Part shown: positions 1 through 6,245 of the stretch, one piece after another
Layout of the letters: each line of letters starts with the position of its first letter
How positions within the stretch are numbered: the stretch's first letter is position 1
Assembly: GCA_007134665.1 (NCBI GenBank)
Contig: SLKH01000349.1
Coordinates: forward strand, 1-6,364
Origin: Balneolaceae bacterium
GTDB lineage: Bacteria; Bacteroidota; Rhodothermia; Balneolales; Balneolaceae
Length of the DNA: 6,364 nucleotides
Direction: 5' to 3'
The notes under the pieces: generated by a model
The model's database searches: none
What the model was told of the DNA's origin: nothing
The model's input: only the letters and a program-made list of their open reading frames with translations
Made by a program: the position numbers and the translations under genes

Positions 1-619
1 CTTCGATCATGTAATCCGATATTAACCCGGCCATATCGGGATCCATGGTCGGCATAACCTGAGGAGCCATATCAATTAATGATACATCCATATTACGGTT
101 CAGCAGGGCTTCTGCCATTTCAATCCCGATATATCCTCCTCCAATAATAACAGCTTTTCCCGGTTTCGACTTTTTAACATCCTCAAAAACATCAATTCCG
201 GTTTGAAGTACGGAAAGGCTGAAAACACCTTTCGCATCCATGCCAGGCACATCGGGTGTCATGGGTGAAGCTCCAGTTGCTATTAGTAAATCATCATAGG
301 ACTCCCAAATGACTTCTTCATTTTGAAGATTAATTACCCTGACCTTTTTGCCATCCGGATCTATCTGATCAACTTCATGTAATACATGCACATCAATATC
401 ATATTTATTACGAAAAACTTCAGGAGTCCGGGCAATGAGTGATTCATAAGAATCCACCTCACCTGCAATGAAGTAAGGCATTCCGCAGGCAGCATAGGAT
501 GTAAAATTTCCCCTTTCAAATACTGTGATTTTGCTGTCCGGGTGTTCACGTCTCACTTTTGATGCAGCACTCATCCCGGCCGCATCTCCTCCGATGACTA
601 CAAGTTTTCTCTGGTTCAT
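1..619 (-). CDS. CoA-disulfide reductase / NADH oxidase-like FAD-dependent oxidoreductase (N-terminal 206 residues, C-terminus outside window)
   Basis: The reading frame opens at ATG 619 and stays open to the window edge, so only the N-terminal 206 residues are present. Seen: an FAD-binding Rossmann start (VVIGGDAAGMSAASKVRR, residues 7-24); the single-cysteine active-site motif SYAACGMPYFIAG with Cys45; the FAD-binding ATGASP segment (114-119); and a second dinucleotide fold VIIGGGYIGIEMAEAL (157-172) for NAD(P)H, followed by the family-typical QVMPTMDPDMA (187-197). One redox cysteine rather than a CxxxxC pair is the hallmark of the CoADR/NADH oxidase/polysulfide reductase branch of the pyridine nucleotide-disulfide reductases. 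These cytoplasmic enzymes use NAD(P)H to reduce CoA disulfide, oxygen or (per)sulfide. Which of these applies, and whether a C-terminal rhodanese domain follows, cannot be seen. The start lacks a Shine-Dalgarno sequence. The gene lies 56 bases after the RND gene on the same strand, so readthrough from the efflux operon is possible, but a functional link is not implied. Confidence 0.9.
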   Translation of the reverse strand, partial: MNQRKLVVIGGDAAGMSAASKVRREHPDSKITVFERGNFTSYAACGMPYFIAGEVDSYESLIARTPEVFRNKYDIDVHVLHEVDQIDPDGKKVRVINLQNEEVIWESYDDLLIATGASPMTPDVPGMDAKGVFSLSVLQTGIDVFEDVKKSKPGKAVIIGGGYIGIEMAEALLNRNMDVSLIDMAPQVMPTMDPDMAGLISDYMIE

Positions 620-675
620 GATTTTGATTGATTAATTATATTTCCTGACCGGGTTAATTTAAAAGCTGCTGTTTT

Positions 676-3600
676 TCAGTTTACCCATTTTCTCACTGTT
701 GAAAACAACCCTGCAAGCAGCATGTACATTCCCGGTATGATCATTAAAGTAAGAAATGTGCCAATTATTAACCCTCCGATGACTGTTACTGCAAGTGGCT
801 GAAGTATCTCTGAGCCCTCACCTATTCCAATTGCAAGTGGCAGCATACCAAAGATGGTGGTCAATGTGGTCATAAGTATCGGCCTGAATCGAACTCTGCC
901 GGCTTCAATGATCGCATCTTCCAGTGACTGTCCTTCTTTTAACTGATAATTTTCTGCAAATTCGACCAAAAGGATCGCATTGTTCACCACGATACCAGTC
1001 AGAAATACAATACCTAATAATACTGAAGCACTGAGTGGCAACCCAGTGATCCACAACGCTGCAGCTACTCCGATCAGCGCAAACGGAAGTGAACTGATGA
1101 TGACCAGAGGACTAAACAGCTTTTCATATTGGACAGCCATTACAACAAACACAAAGAAGATTGCCAGGAGAATTGCAAGTTGTAAAGACTTTGCTGATTC
1201 CTCTATCGCTTCCTGCTCACCTGCATATATAATGCTATAGCCATCCGGAAGGTCAAAACCCTGCATCGCTTCACGCACGCGATTCCCAACCTCTCCAACT
1301 GTCGCTTCATTCAGATTTACCGTGGTGTTTACCCATACCACACGAATCTGATTGAAACGTTCTATATGCGCCGGGCCGGTGGTTTCTTCAAATGATACAA
1401 GGCTCCCGAGGGGGACAGCCTGCCCGGCCAGGTTTGTCATTGGAATCTGGCGCAACCCTTCTACAGTACCGGTTATTTCACGGGGATACCGGACCCTGAT
1501 ATTATATTCAAATCCACCTTCCACATATTGCGTTGGTACAACGCCTTCAACCGCTCCATGCAGAAAGCTCGCAACCCTCTCAGATGATATTTGATGCTGT
1601 GTAGCCCGGCCTTCGTCAACCCTGATTAAAAGTTGCGGCACCCGTTCATCACGTCCAACCTGAATACTGCCGATCCCCTGTATTCCATCAAGACGCTGTA
1701 ATGCGTCCCTGGCAAGCTCTTCAAGCAGATCAAGATCCTCACCTACAATACCAACTGCAATATCGGCATCAACAAGGCTGGTCTGCAATCCTTCGATCCG
1801 CGGCCCCCTGATTCGTTCCTGAATAAACGGCAACCCCAATCCCGAAATTTTATCTCCAAATTCAGTAACCCATTGTTCTGCCCGATATCCTCTGCGCTCC
1901 GGGTGTGGTACCAGTTGAACAACCATATCAATCATGCCACCCCGGATTGATAGTTGACCACCCCTGAAATAACCACCGACTGTCATATAGACTGTTTGAA
2001 CATGAGGCATCTCTTCAATTGCTTCCTGTATCATTTCAGCTACCTCATTGGTTGGCTCAATGGATGTACCGGATGGGAGTGTGAATCTCATCGTTATTCT
2101 CCCATCATCCACAGAAGGTAAAAATTCAGTCCCGAAACTACGCATCAGGTAGATGCTTCCTCCCAGGAAAATGATAGCAACAATAATCAGAGCCCATTTT
2201 CTTCTGATAGTAAATGCAAGTACCGAATGATATCCATCCCGAAACCGATCAAATCCCCGGTTAAATCCTCTGACAATGAATGTACCTGAAAATCCTTTAT
2301 TTCTGTCTCCTCCCCTGAACATAGCAGACAGGCTGGGTACAAGAGTGATAGCGGCAATCAGCGAGGCCACAATTGCAAATGCAATGGTAAATATCAGTTC
2401 CCTGAATAAAAGTGCAGCGAGGCCAGTAATCAGCAGAAAAGGCAGAACTGCTGCAAGATTGGTCATGGTACCTGCAACCACTGCTGACAGAACTTCGCGC
2501 GAGCCTTCATGAGCTGCTTCAACCGGCGATTTACCGTATTCTTCCTGGTGCCGGAAAATATTTTCAATCATCACAATAGCATTATCAATCAGCAAACCTA
2601 CACCCAGTGCCAACCCGCCAAGGCTCATGATATTCAGGGTCAATCCCGACACGGTCATCAGCACAAAAGTTGCAATAATTGCAACGGGGATCATTAGTGC
2701 GATAATCAACGACCTTCGGATACTGCCCAGGAATAGCAGTATCACAATCATGGCAAGCAAGCCACCCAAAATTGCCGCCAACGTCACCGATGCGATCGAT
2801 GAAGTAATAAAGAATGATTCATCTCTTATCGTCTCATATTCGATATCCGGCGTAATAAAGCCTGATTCACGCAATTCCTCCATTCGGCGTTGAATACCTT
2901 CAATAACAGCTACCGTATTTGCCTGGGGCTGTTTCATGATAGTTACCTGAACCGATTCTTCTCCATTCAGGTATGCAAAAAGCCGCTGCTCCCGATGGCT
3001 GTCTGAAACCATGGCAATATCTGACAGCCGAACTGAACGCTCGTTTTGCGCCAGGGGGATCAATGTATTCGCAACATCACGATCCGTTCGATACCTGGTC
3101 TCGGTCCGGGCCATGATATCATATTCATACGATGTGATATTCCCTACAGACTGGTCTATATTCCTTCCTGCAAGTATGGTGCTGATATCATCAATGGTAA
3201 GACGGTAAGAACGTAACCGCTCTGGATCAACTACAACATCTATTTCCCGTTCCATTCCACCGGCAATATCTATGGTACCGACTCCCGGTACGGATAGCAA
3301 CTGTGGAGCCAGCCTCTGGTCAACCCAGTCACGCACTTCGATAGGTGACCGAACCGGTGAAGATATTGCCAGTTCATACACCGGATCCTGGGAGGGATCC
3401 ATTTTCATAATTCTCGGCGGATCGATGCCATCCGGAAGTTCAGTCCTTGCACGTTCAAGTTGCCTGCTGGCGTCCTGCAGAGCGATATCGATATCAGTAT
3501 CAAAATCGAAATACATTTCAATGTAACTGCGGCCTTCCGATGCCCTGCCGTGTATCTCTGTTAAATTTTCTGTTGCAGAGAGATTTCGTTCAAGAGGCCG

Positions 3601-3840
3601 TGTCACCTGTTCCTCAATCACTTCCGGGGTTACTCCGGGATAATTGACTACCACCCGTATATGCGGATAGTCGATCTGCGGCATCAGGTCAACCGGCAGT
3701 CGGCCGGAGAAAAGAATACCTAATACAATCACGACGGATGTGATTGCGATGGTACTGACCGGGCGCCTTATCGCCCAGGATGAAATGCCTCTATACTCTT
3801 TCTGTTTATCCTGATGTGTAGCCGGCTTTTGAGAATTCAT
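676..3840 (-). CDS. RND family efflux transporter, inner-membrane permease subunit (AcrB/HAE1-like)
   Basis: A complete 1054-residue protein, the usual size for RND pumps. It should form the trimeric proton-driven inner-membrane part of a tripartite exporter. Seen: TM1 (about 28-47), a first periplasmic porter region (48-345), TM2-TM6 (347-507), a cytoplasmic linker (510-548), TM7 (549-567), a second periplasmic region (570-880) and TM8-TM12 (886-1045). The repeats show the expected RND duplication. TM4 carries GLLIDNAIVMIEN (415-427), TM10 carries GIVVNNAILLVEFAE (949-963), and TM11 carries RFRPILMTTLTT (984-995). By motif alignment to AcrB, D407 is kept as D419 and R971 and T978 are kept as R984 and T991. 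D408 is replaced by N420 and K940 by N953. The start at 3840 is chosen over an upstream in-frame ATG at 3888 because it has a strong ribosome binding site and avoids a 35-base overlap with the adaptor gene. The substrate cannot be predicted: drugs, lipids and other compounds are all possible. A metal exporter is less likely from the motifs. Confidence 0.95.
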   Translation of the reverse strand: MNSQKPATHQDKQKEYRGISSWAIRRPVSTIAITSVVIVLGILFSGRLPVDLMPQIDYPHIRVVVNYPGVTPEVIEEQVTRPLERNLSATENLTEIHGRASEGRSYIEMYFDFDTDIDIALQDASRQLERARTELPDGIDPPRIMKMDPSQDPVYELAISSPVRSPIEVRDWVDQRLAPQLLSVPGVGTIDIAGGMEREIDVVVDPERLRSYRLTIDDISTILAGRNIDQSVGNITSYEYDIMARTETRYRTDRDVANTLIPLAQNERSVRLSDIAMVSDSHREQRLFAYLNGEESVQVTIMKQPQANTVAVIEGIQRRMEELRESGFITPDIEYETIRDESFFITSSIASVTLAAILGGLLAMIVILLFLGSIRRSLIIALMIPVAIIATFVLMTVSGLTLNIMSLGGLALGVGLLIDNAIVMIENIFRHQEEYGKSPVEAAHEGSREVLSAVVAGTMTNLAAVLPFLLITGLAALLFRELIFTIAFAIVASLIAAITLVPSLSAMFRGGDRNKGFSGTFIVRGFNRGFDRFRDGYHSVLAFTIRRKWALIIVAIIFLGGSIYLMRSFGTEFLPSVDDGRITMRFTLPSGTSIEPTNEVAEMIQEAIEEMPHVQTVYMTVGGYFRGGQLSIRGGMIDMVVQLVPHPERRGYRAEQWVTEFGDKISGLGLPFIQERIRGPRIEGLQTSLVDADIAVGIVGEDLDLLEELARDALQRLDGIQGIGSIQVGRDERVPQLLIRVDEGRATQHQISSERVASFLHGAVEGVVPTQYVEGGFEYNIRVRYPREITGTVEGLRQIPMTNLAGQAVPLGSLVSFEETTGPAHIERFNQIRVVWVNTTVNLNEATVGEVGNRVREAMQGFDLPDGYSIIYAGEQEAIEESAKSLQLAILLAIFFVFVVMAVQYEKLFSPLVIISSLPFALIGVAAALWITGLPLSASVLLGIVFLTGIVVNNAILLVEFAENYQLKEGQSLEDAIIEAGRVRFRPILMTTLTTIFGMLPLAIGIGEGSEILQPLAVTVIGGLIIGTFLTLMIIPGMYMLLAGLFSTVRKWVN

Positions 3841-3844
3841 ATTA

Positions 3845-3852
3845 CTTCCCCT
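3845..3852 (-). promoter_or_regulatory. Ribosome binding site of the RND gene
   Basis: On the minus strand AGGGGAAG lies 4 bases before ATG 3840 (the AGGGGA core is 6 bases away), in the 13-base gap after the adaptor stop codon. It decides the RND start. It stands out because the adaptor, the flavoprotein and proS show no comparable site, which suggests the permease is translated by canonical initiation within the operon mRNA. Confidence 0.7.
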
Positions 3853-3853
3853 G

Positions 3854-4936
3854 TCAGTTTCTGAAACCGTGCCGCCTGAATGTTCCAACTACCCGGATGC
3901 CGGATCCATCTTCAAGTGCATCAAGGTTTGCTGCTGCAACTCTTGTACCTTCTTCAATACCCGATAGAATTTCTGCATATCCGTCTCTCTGAACCCCCAC
4001 TTCAACTTCAGTTTGAGTTACCCGGTTTTCATCTTCATTCAATACAAACAGGTAGGAAGTGTCATTACGCCGTACGACAGATTCAGAGGGAACTGAAATA
4101 ACTCCCCTTCGTTCATCAGCAGCAAACCGGACTCTCGCCAAATACCCGGGTCGAACTACCGGTTTGTCTTCCTGTTCGATCAGCTCTACTTCAACAGTAA
4201 ACAACCTGGTTTCAGCATCTACATTAGGAAAAATACGCCGGATTGTACCACTGAATGTACGATCCGGATATACATCCAGACGAATTTCAACCGGCTGGCC
4301 TTCTTCAAGTCCGGCAAGATTCAGCTCAGAAACACCCGGCCGGATGACCAGCAGGTCAGGATCGGCAATCGTAAACATACGTTCATTTACAGAAATATTA
4401 TTTCCAACTTCGACAAGCCTTGCAGTTACTATTGCACTCATCGGGGCCGTGATTTCGCCATATTCAAGAAACAGTTCCAGAAGCTCAACATCACTTTCAG
4501 CCGTTTCCAGATCCCGGCGTGCAGTTAATAGTTCAGCTCGCGTAACAGCGTCCGTCTCATAAAGAGTGCTTGTCCGCTCATAGACATCTCTTGCTTCATT
4601 CAGGGTTGCAACTGCACGTTTTAATTCAACTTCATGCTGCCGAACATCCAGACGTGCCATGATATCCCCCTTCTGAACATAATCTCCTTCTTCAAAATGT
4701 ACTTCATCTATCAGCCCCGACAATCTGGATGCTACATATACCCTTTTGTATGAGATCACTTCAGATGAAACAGTGAATGCTTGAGATAAATCTCTCGTTT
4801 CCGCTTCAGCAACTGTAATTGAAATAGCAGGTTCAGTATCAGTTGTACTTTCTTCGTCCGTACATGCCAACGGTAATATCAGAATCGTAGAGAGCAGAAG
4901 CATATTTCTGCCCGCAATTTTTAGTGTCATAGTCAT
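3854..4936 (-). CDS. RND efflux system periplasmic adaptor (membrane fusion protein, HlyD/AcrA family), probable lipoprotein
   Basis: A 360-residue protein, typical for this family, that should bridge the RND pump and an outer-membrane channel. Seen: a signal peptide with a hydrophobic run MLLLSTILILPLAC (12-25) ending in a probable lipidated Cys25, followed by an acidic tether TDEES. Next come the first lipoyl half (VYVASRLSGLIDEVHFEEGD, 66-85, then VQKGDIMARLD) and an alpha-helical hairpin (about 100-157, rich in E, R and L). The second lipoyl half is EITAPMSAIVTARLVEVGN (161-179). A beta-barrel domain follows (about 190-272, with GQPVEIRLDVYPDRTFSGTI), then a membrane-proximal domain (280-350, with VPSESVVRR and GIEEGTRVAAANLDALEDGS). 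The lipobox is imperfect, with Pro at -3. A second ATG sits at 4930 and would shorten the protein by only two residues; neither start has a Shine-Dalgarno sequence. The stop codon is 13 bases before the RND start, so the two genes are almost certainly one operon. No TolC-like gene is next to them. Confidence 0.93.
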   Translation of the reverse strand: MTMTLKIAGRNMLLLSTILILPLACTDEESTTDTEPAISITVAEAETRDLSQAFTVSSEVISYKRVYVASRLSGLIDEVHFEEGDYVQKGDIMARLDVRQHEVELKRAVATLNEARDVYERTSTLYETDAVTRAELLTARRDLETAESDVELLELFLEYGEITAPMSAIVTARLVEVGNNISVNERMFTIADPDLLVIRPGVSELNLAGLEEGQPVEIRLDVYPDRTFSGTIRRIFPNVDAETRLFTVEVELIEQEDKPVVRPGYLARVRFAADERRGVISVPSESVVRRNDTSYLFVLNEDENRVTQTEVEVGVQRDGYAEILSGIEEGTRVAAANLDALEDGSGIRVVGTFRRHGFRN

Positions 4937-4990
4937 TTAGATTTATTCAGAGACACACTCGCTTAATGAATTCATATAAATAAAATATGC

Positions 4991-5026
4991 CAAATATTAA
5001 TGTACTTTTTAATTGTTTTTAACAAT
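4991..5026 (-). promoter_or_regulatory. Candidate promoter and palindromic operator upstream of the efflux operon
   Basis: A perfect inverted repeat, ATTGTT-TTT-AACAAT, occupies 5012-5026, about 76 bases upstream of the adaptor start. On the minus strand it contains TTG (5025-5023), which could act as a -33 element. AATATTTG (4998-4991) is one base away from the Bacteroidota -7 consensus TAnnTTTG, but the 24-base spacing is slightly long. A repressor bound to the palindrome would block this promoter, a common arrangement for efflux operons. The elements are weak matches in AT-rich DNA, and no regulator gene is in the window, so this is only a candidate. Confidence 0.35.
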
Positions 5027-5100
5027 AAGGTGCATAGTAACCAGTGAATTCAATAGTTAGACGTATTTCCATAGCTCAGGTTTTATATTTACTCACATTG

Positions 5101-5286
5101 TTAAATCAGAGGCAATGCTTTAAATACTGCTTCCCGTTCTGGCTGAGATACATCATTGAACTGCATCCGGCTCCAGACCAACATGGCGATACCCACTTCA
5201 GCAATATATTATTCGCCGTTTTCGTAATCGGGATATCATATCCCCCCGAAATAAAGTTTACCCAGTTCTCCAACCTGAAGTTTAGC
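5101..5286 (-). pseudogene. Degraded C-terminal fragment of an unidentified protein (possibly DUF2779-like)
   Basis: Reading the minus strand from 5286 to the TAA at 5101-5103 gives 61 protein-like codons broken by two in-frame stops, TGA at 5236-5238 and TAA at 5209-5211. The pieces read AKLQVGELGKLYFGGI, YPDYENGE and YIAEVGIAMLVWSRMQFNDV, and the last continues as SQPEREAVFKALPLI before the final stop. The last piece has the amphipathic, balanced composition of real protein, unlike the other frames here, so I read it as the decayed end of a gene pointing toward the efflux operon. From memory, the AMLVWSRMQF...EREAVFKAL pattern resembles the segment before the YCELDTLAM motif of DUF2779 nuclease-like proteins. 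That motif is absent, so the protein would be truncated. The family assignment is low confidence; the relic status is moderate. Confidence 0.45.
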
Positions 5287-5402
5287 TCAAAACCAGGAAA
5301 CTGCATGGTACTAAATATGAGAATATGGGTGAACTTTCTTAATCATTCATTTGTCGGTTGGAATGACTATCATCTGAAAACAAATTCCCCTTAAAAAACT
5401 TC
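5287..5402. other. Non-coding stretch between two divergent gene relics
   Basis: I can find no coding frame, promoter motif or repeat that I would defend here. The sequence is AT-rich with scattered stops in all frames. It lies between the minus-strand relic on the left and the quinoprotein relic on the right, and is most simply the scrambled remains of the lost 5' parts of both. The similar stretch at 5027-5100 is also empty. Confidence 0.5.
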
Positions 5403-5910
5403 CTGTATTTGCTGATCATGGGGTCAACTGTTGGAGAAGGGCGGGGTGCCGCACCAGGACATATTCGCGCTTATAATACCCGCACCGGTGAGATTGAATG
5501 GATCTTTCACACCACCTGATACAGTTAAAACCCTTTCATATCCCGGAACAAGAGGCGGTTCTTTGTGGGGCGGTGCATCGTATGACCCGGCCAACAATAT
5601 GCTGTATATTAATGCTAATGATTTCGGTACTACTTATTCTCTCAGAAAAGTGAAAGTACAGGCAATAGATGAAAGTGATATTCTGGCCAGGGGTCGTTAC
5701 TTCTATCATGCAAATTGTGCAAGCTGTCATGGTATACCCGGCGGAGAGCTGGTCTGGCAAGTGCCTCTGGGCGAGTACCCTGAATTGACGGAACAGGGTA
5801 TTCCGGTTACCGGCACTCAGAATTTCGGTGGATCGATAGTAACTGCCGGCGGAACACGAGTCGGGACGCCGAAAGGGGATGCTTATGTTACATTTTCATT
5901 ACCCAACTGA
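5403..5910 (+). pseudogene. Remnant of a PQQ-dependent dehydrogenase with cytochrome c domain (quinoprotein glucose dehydrogenase-like), multiply deleted and frameshifted
   Basis: Three collinear pieces of one family remain. Piece A (about 5403-5516) reads LLIMGSTVGEGRGAAPGHIR followed by AYNTRTGEIEWIFHT, a beta-propeller segment, and hits TGA at 5517. Piece B is in a different frame from about 5506: FTPPDTVKTLSYPGTRGGS, LWGGASYDPANNMLYINAN, then a cytochrome c start ARGRYFYHANCASCHG with the haem-binding CASCH at 5716-5730. Piece C, in the same frame as B, joins directly after CHG: ELVWQVPLGEYPEL (5746-5787), NFGGSIVTAGG, then TRVGTPKGDAYVTFSLPN and TGA at 5908. In intact members these blocks are separated by long propeller and cytochrome c stretches, and the whole protein is several times longer (around 650-700 residues, from memory). 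So the PQQ site, most blades and the haem-ligand Met region are gone. The 159-codon open frame from ATG 5431 starts out of frame with piece A and is not a credible native start. Intact relatives are periplasmic, oxidise sugars or alcohols and pass electrons to the respiratory chain. This copy cannot do so. Confidence 0.88.
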
Positions 5911-5952
5911 TAAGTGTCCTGAACCCCTCCCCTGCTCTCCTTAATAACAAAT

Positions 5953-5994
5953 AAGCCCCGGCGTATTGTAAAGTAATACAACGGGGCTTTTTCT
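5953..5994. terminator. Bidirectional intrinsic terminator
   Basis: An 8-bp GC-rich stem pairs 5953-5960 (AAGCCCCG) with 5982-5989 (CGGGGCTT). It is extended across a small internal loop by a 5-bp inner stem (GTATT 5963-5967 with AATAC 5975-5979). On the plus strand the stem runs into TTTTT (5988-5992), a good terminator for the quinoprotein relic. On the minus strand the stem comes just 9 bases after the tRNA and is followed by TTATTTGTTATT, adequate to end the tRNA transcript. Confidence 0.8.
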
Positions 5995-5997
5995 CCG

Positions 5998-6071
5998 TAG
6001 CGTGGGAGGGAGTCGAACCCTCGGCCTCCGGGTTATGAATCCGACGCTCTTACCACCTGAGCTACCACGCC
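5998..6071 (-). tRNA. tRNA-Met, anticodon CAT (elongator-type)
   Basis: The minus strand folds into a complete cloverleaf. The acceptor stem is GGCGTGG with CCACGCT (ending in a G1-T72 wobble). The D stem is GCTC with GAGC, and the loop AGGTGGTAA holds the conserved GG. The anticodon stem TCGGA/CCCGG closes the loop TTCATAA with anticodon CAT at 6035-6037. The variable loop is AGGCC, and the T arm is GAGGG-TTCGACT-CCCTC. The discriminator is A73 at 5998, and the next bases are CGG, so CCA is not encoded. G1-T72 instead of a C1-A72 mismatch, and the absence of the three G-C pairs of initiators, point to elongator tRNA-Met. An Ile-lysidine tRNA also has a CAT anticodon and is not fully excluded. 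Position 31-39 is an A-C mismatch rather than the usual A-T. Confidence 0.93.
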
Positions 6072-6091
6072 ATTCCAAAATTAAAGAGTCC

Positions 6092-6099
6092 CAAATATA
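6092..6099 (-). promoter_or_regulatory. Candidate -7 promoter element for tRNA-Met
   Basis: TATATTTG on the minus strand exactly matches the Bacteroidota primary sigma factor -7 consensus TAnnTTTG and ends 21 bases before the tRNA 5' end, a suitable distance for a short leader. I could not find a good TTTG -33 element at the expected spacing; a TTTG exists but is 32 bases upstream, which is too far. The match is also one of the better taxonomic hints in the window. Confidence 0.5.
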
Positions 6100-6167
6100 A
6101 CATTTTTCGAAGGGAATGATGAAGTGATTTTCAAAAAAAATAATTCCCTGTTAAAAGGATCTTTTAC

Positions 6168-6195
6168 TTGACCTCAATCAAACCTATTTTATACC
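6168..6195 (+). promoter_or_regulatory. Candidate promoter for proS
   Basis: TTGACC (6168-6173), 16 bases, then TATACC (6190-6195) resembles a -35/-10 pair and lies about 50 bases before the proS start. It sits in the 174-base divergent intergenic region shared with the tRNA-Met promoter. A -7 element of the TAnnTTTG type is not clear here, so confidence is limited. Confidence 0.35.
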
Positions 6196-6245
6196 TGCAA
6201 AAGAAGCCGAAAACCAATCAAGCTCAGATTTAATTTACTTTTATA

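Noticed and set aside
361..549. 62-codon minus-strand open frame inside the flavoprotein gene
   Set aside because: It lies in another frame of the same strand as the unmistakable CoADR-like coding sequence, so it is a shadow.
635..640. TATAAT on the minus strand upstream of the flavoprotein gene as a promoter
   Set aside because: The only -35-like sequence nearby (TTAACC) is 11 bases away, too close. It is likely chance in AT-rich DNA.
3841..3888. Upstream ATG start for the RND gene, adding 16 residues
   Set aside because: The extra residues are polar and would overlap the adaptor coding end. The ATG at 3840 has a strong ribosome binding site and gives the usual cytoplasmic N-terminus before TM1.
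4059..4562. 167-codon plus-strand open frame antisense to the adaptor gene
   Set aside because: It is a shadow of the clear adaptor coding frame, rich in S, R and T, with no domain. The shorter plus-strand frames within the RND gene are rejected for the same reason.
5106..5306. Minus-strand open frame of 66 codons
   Set aside because: It overlaps the relic at 5101-5286 in another frame of the same strand. Its second half (KWVSPCWSGAGCSSMM) is not protein-like, whereas the interrupted frame is.
5044..5394. Plus-strand open frame of 116 codons
   Set aside because: It starts at GTG, has no ribosome binding site, has odd composition rich in F, N and S, and lies antisense to the better coding signal at 5101-5286. 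It has no recognisable domain.
5431..5910. A functional 159-residue c-type cytochrome
   Set aside because: It keeps CASCH, but the frame begins out of register with the family sequence, lacks a signal peptide and the distal Met ligand region, and joins distant blocks. It is a deletion product.
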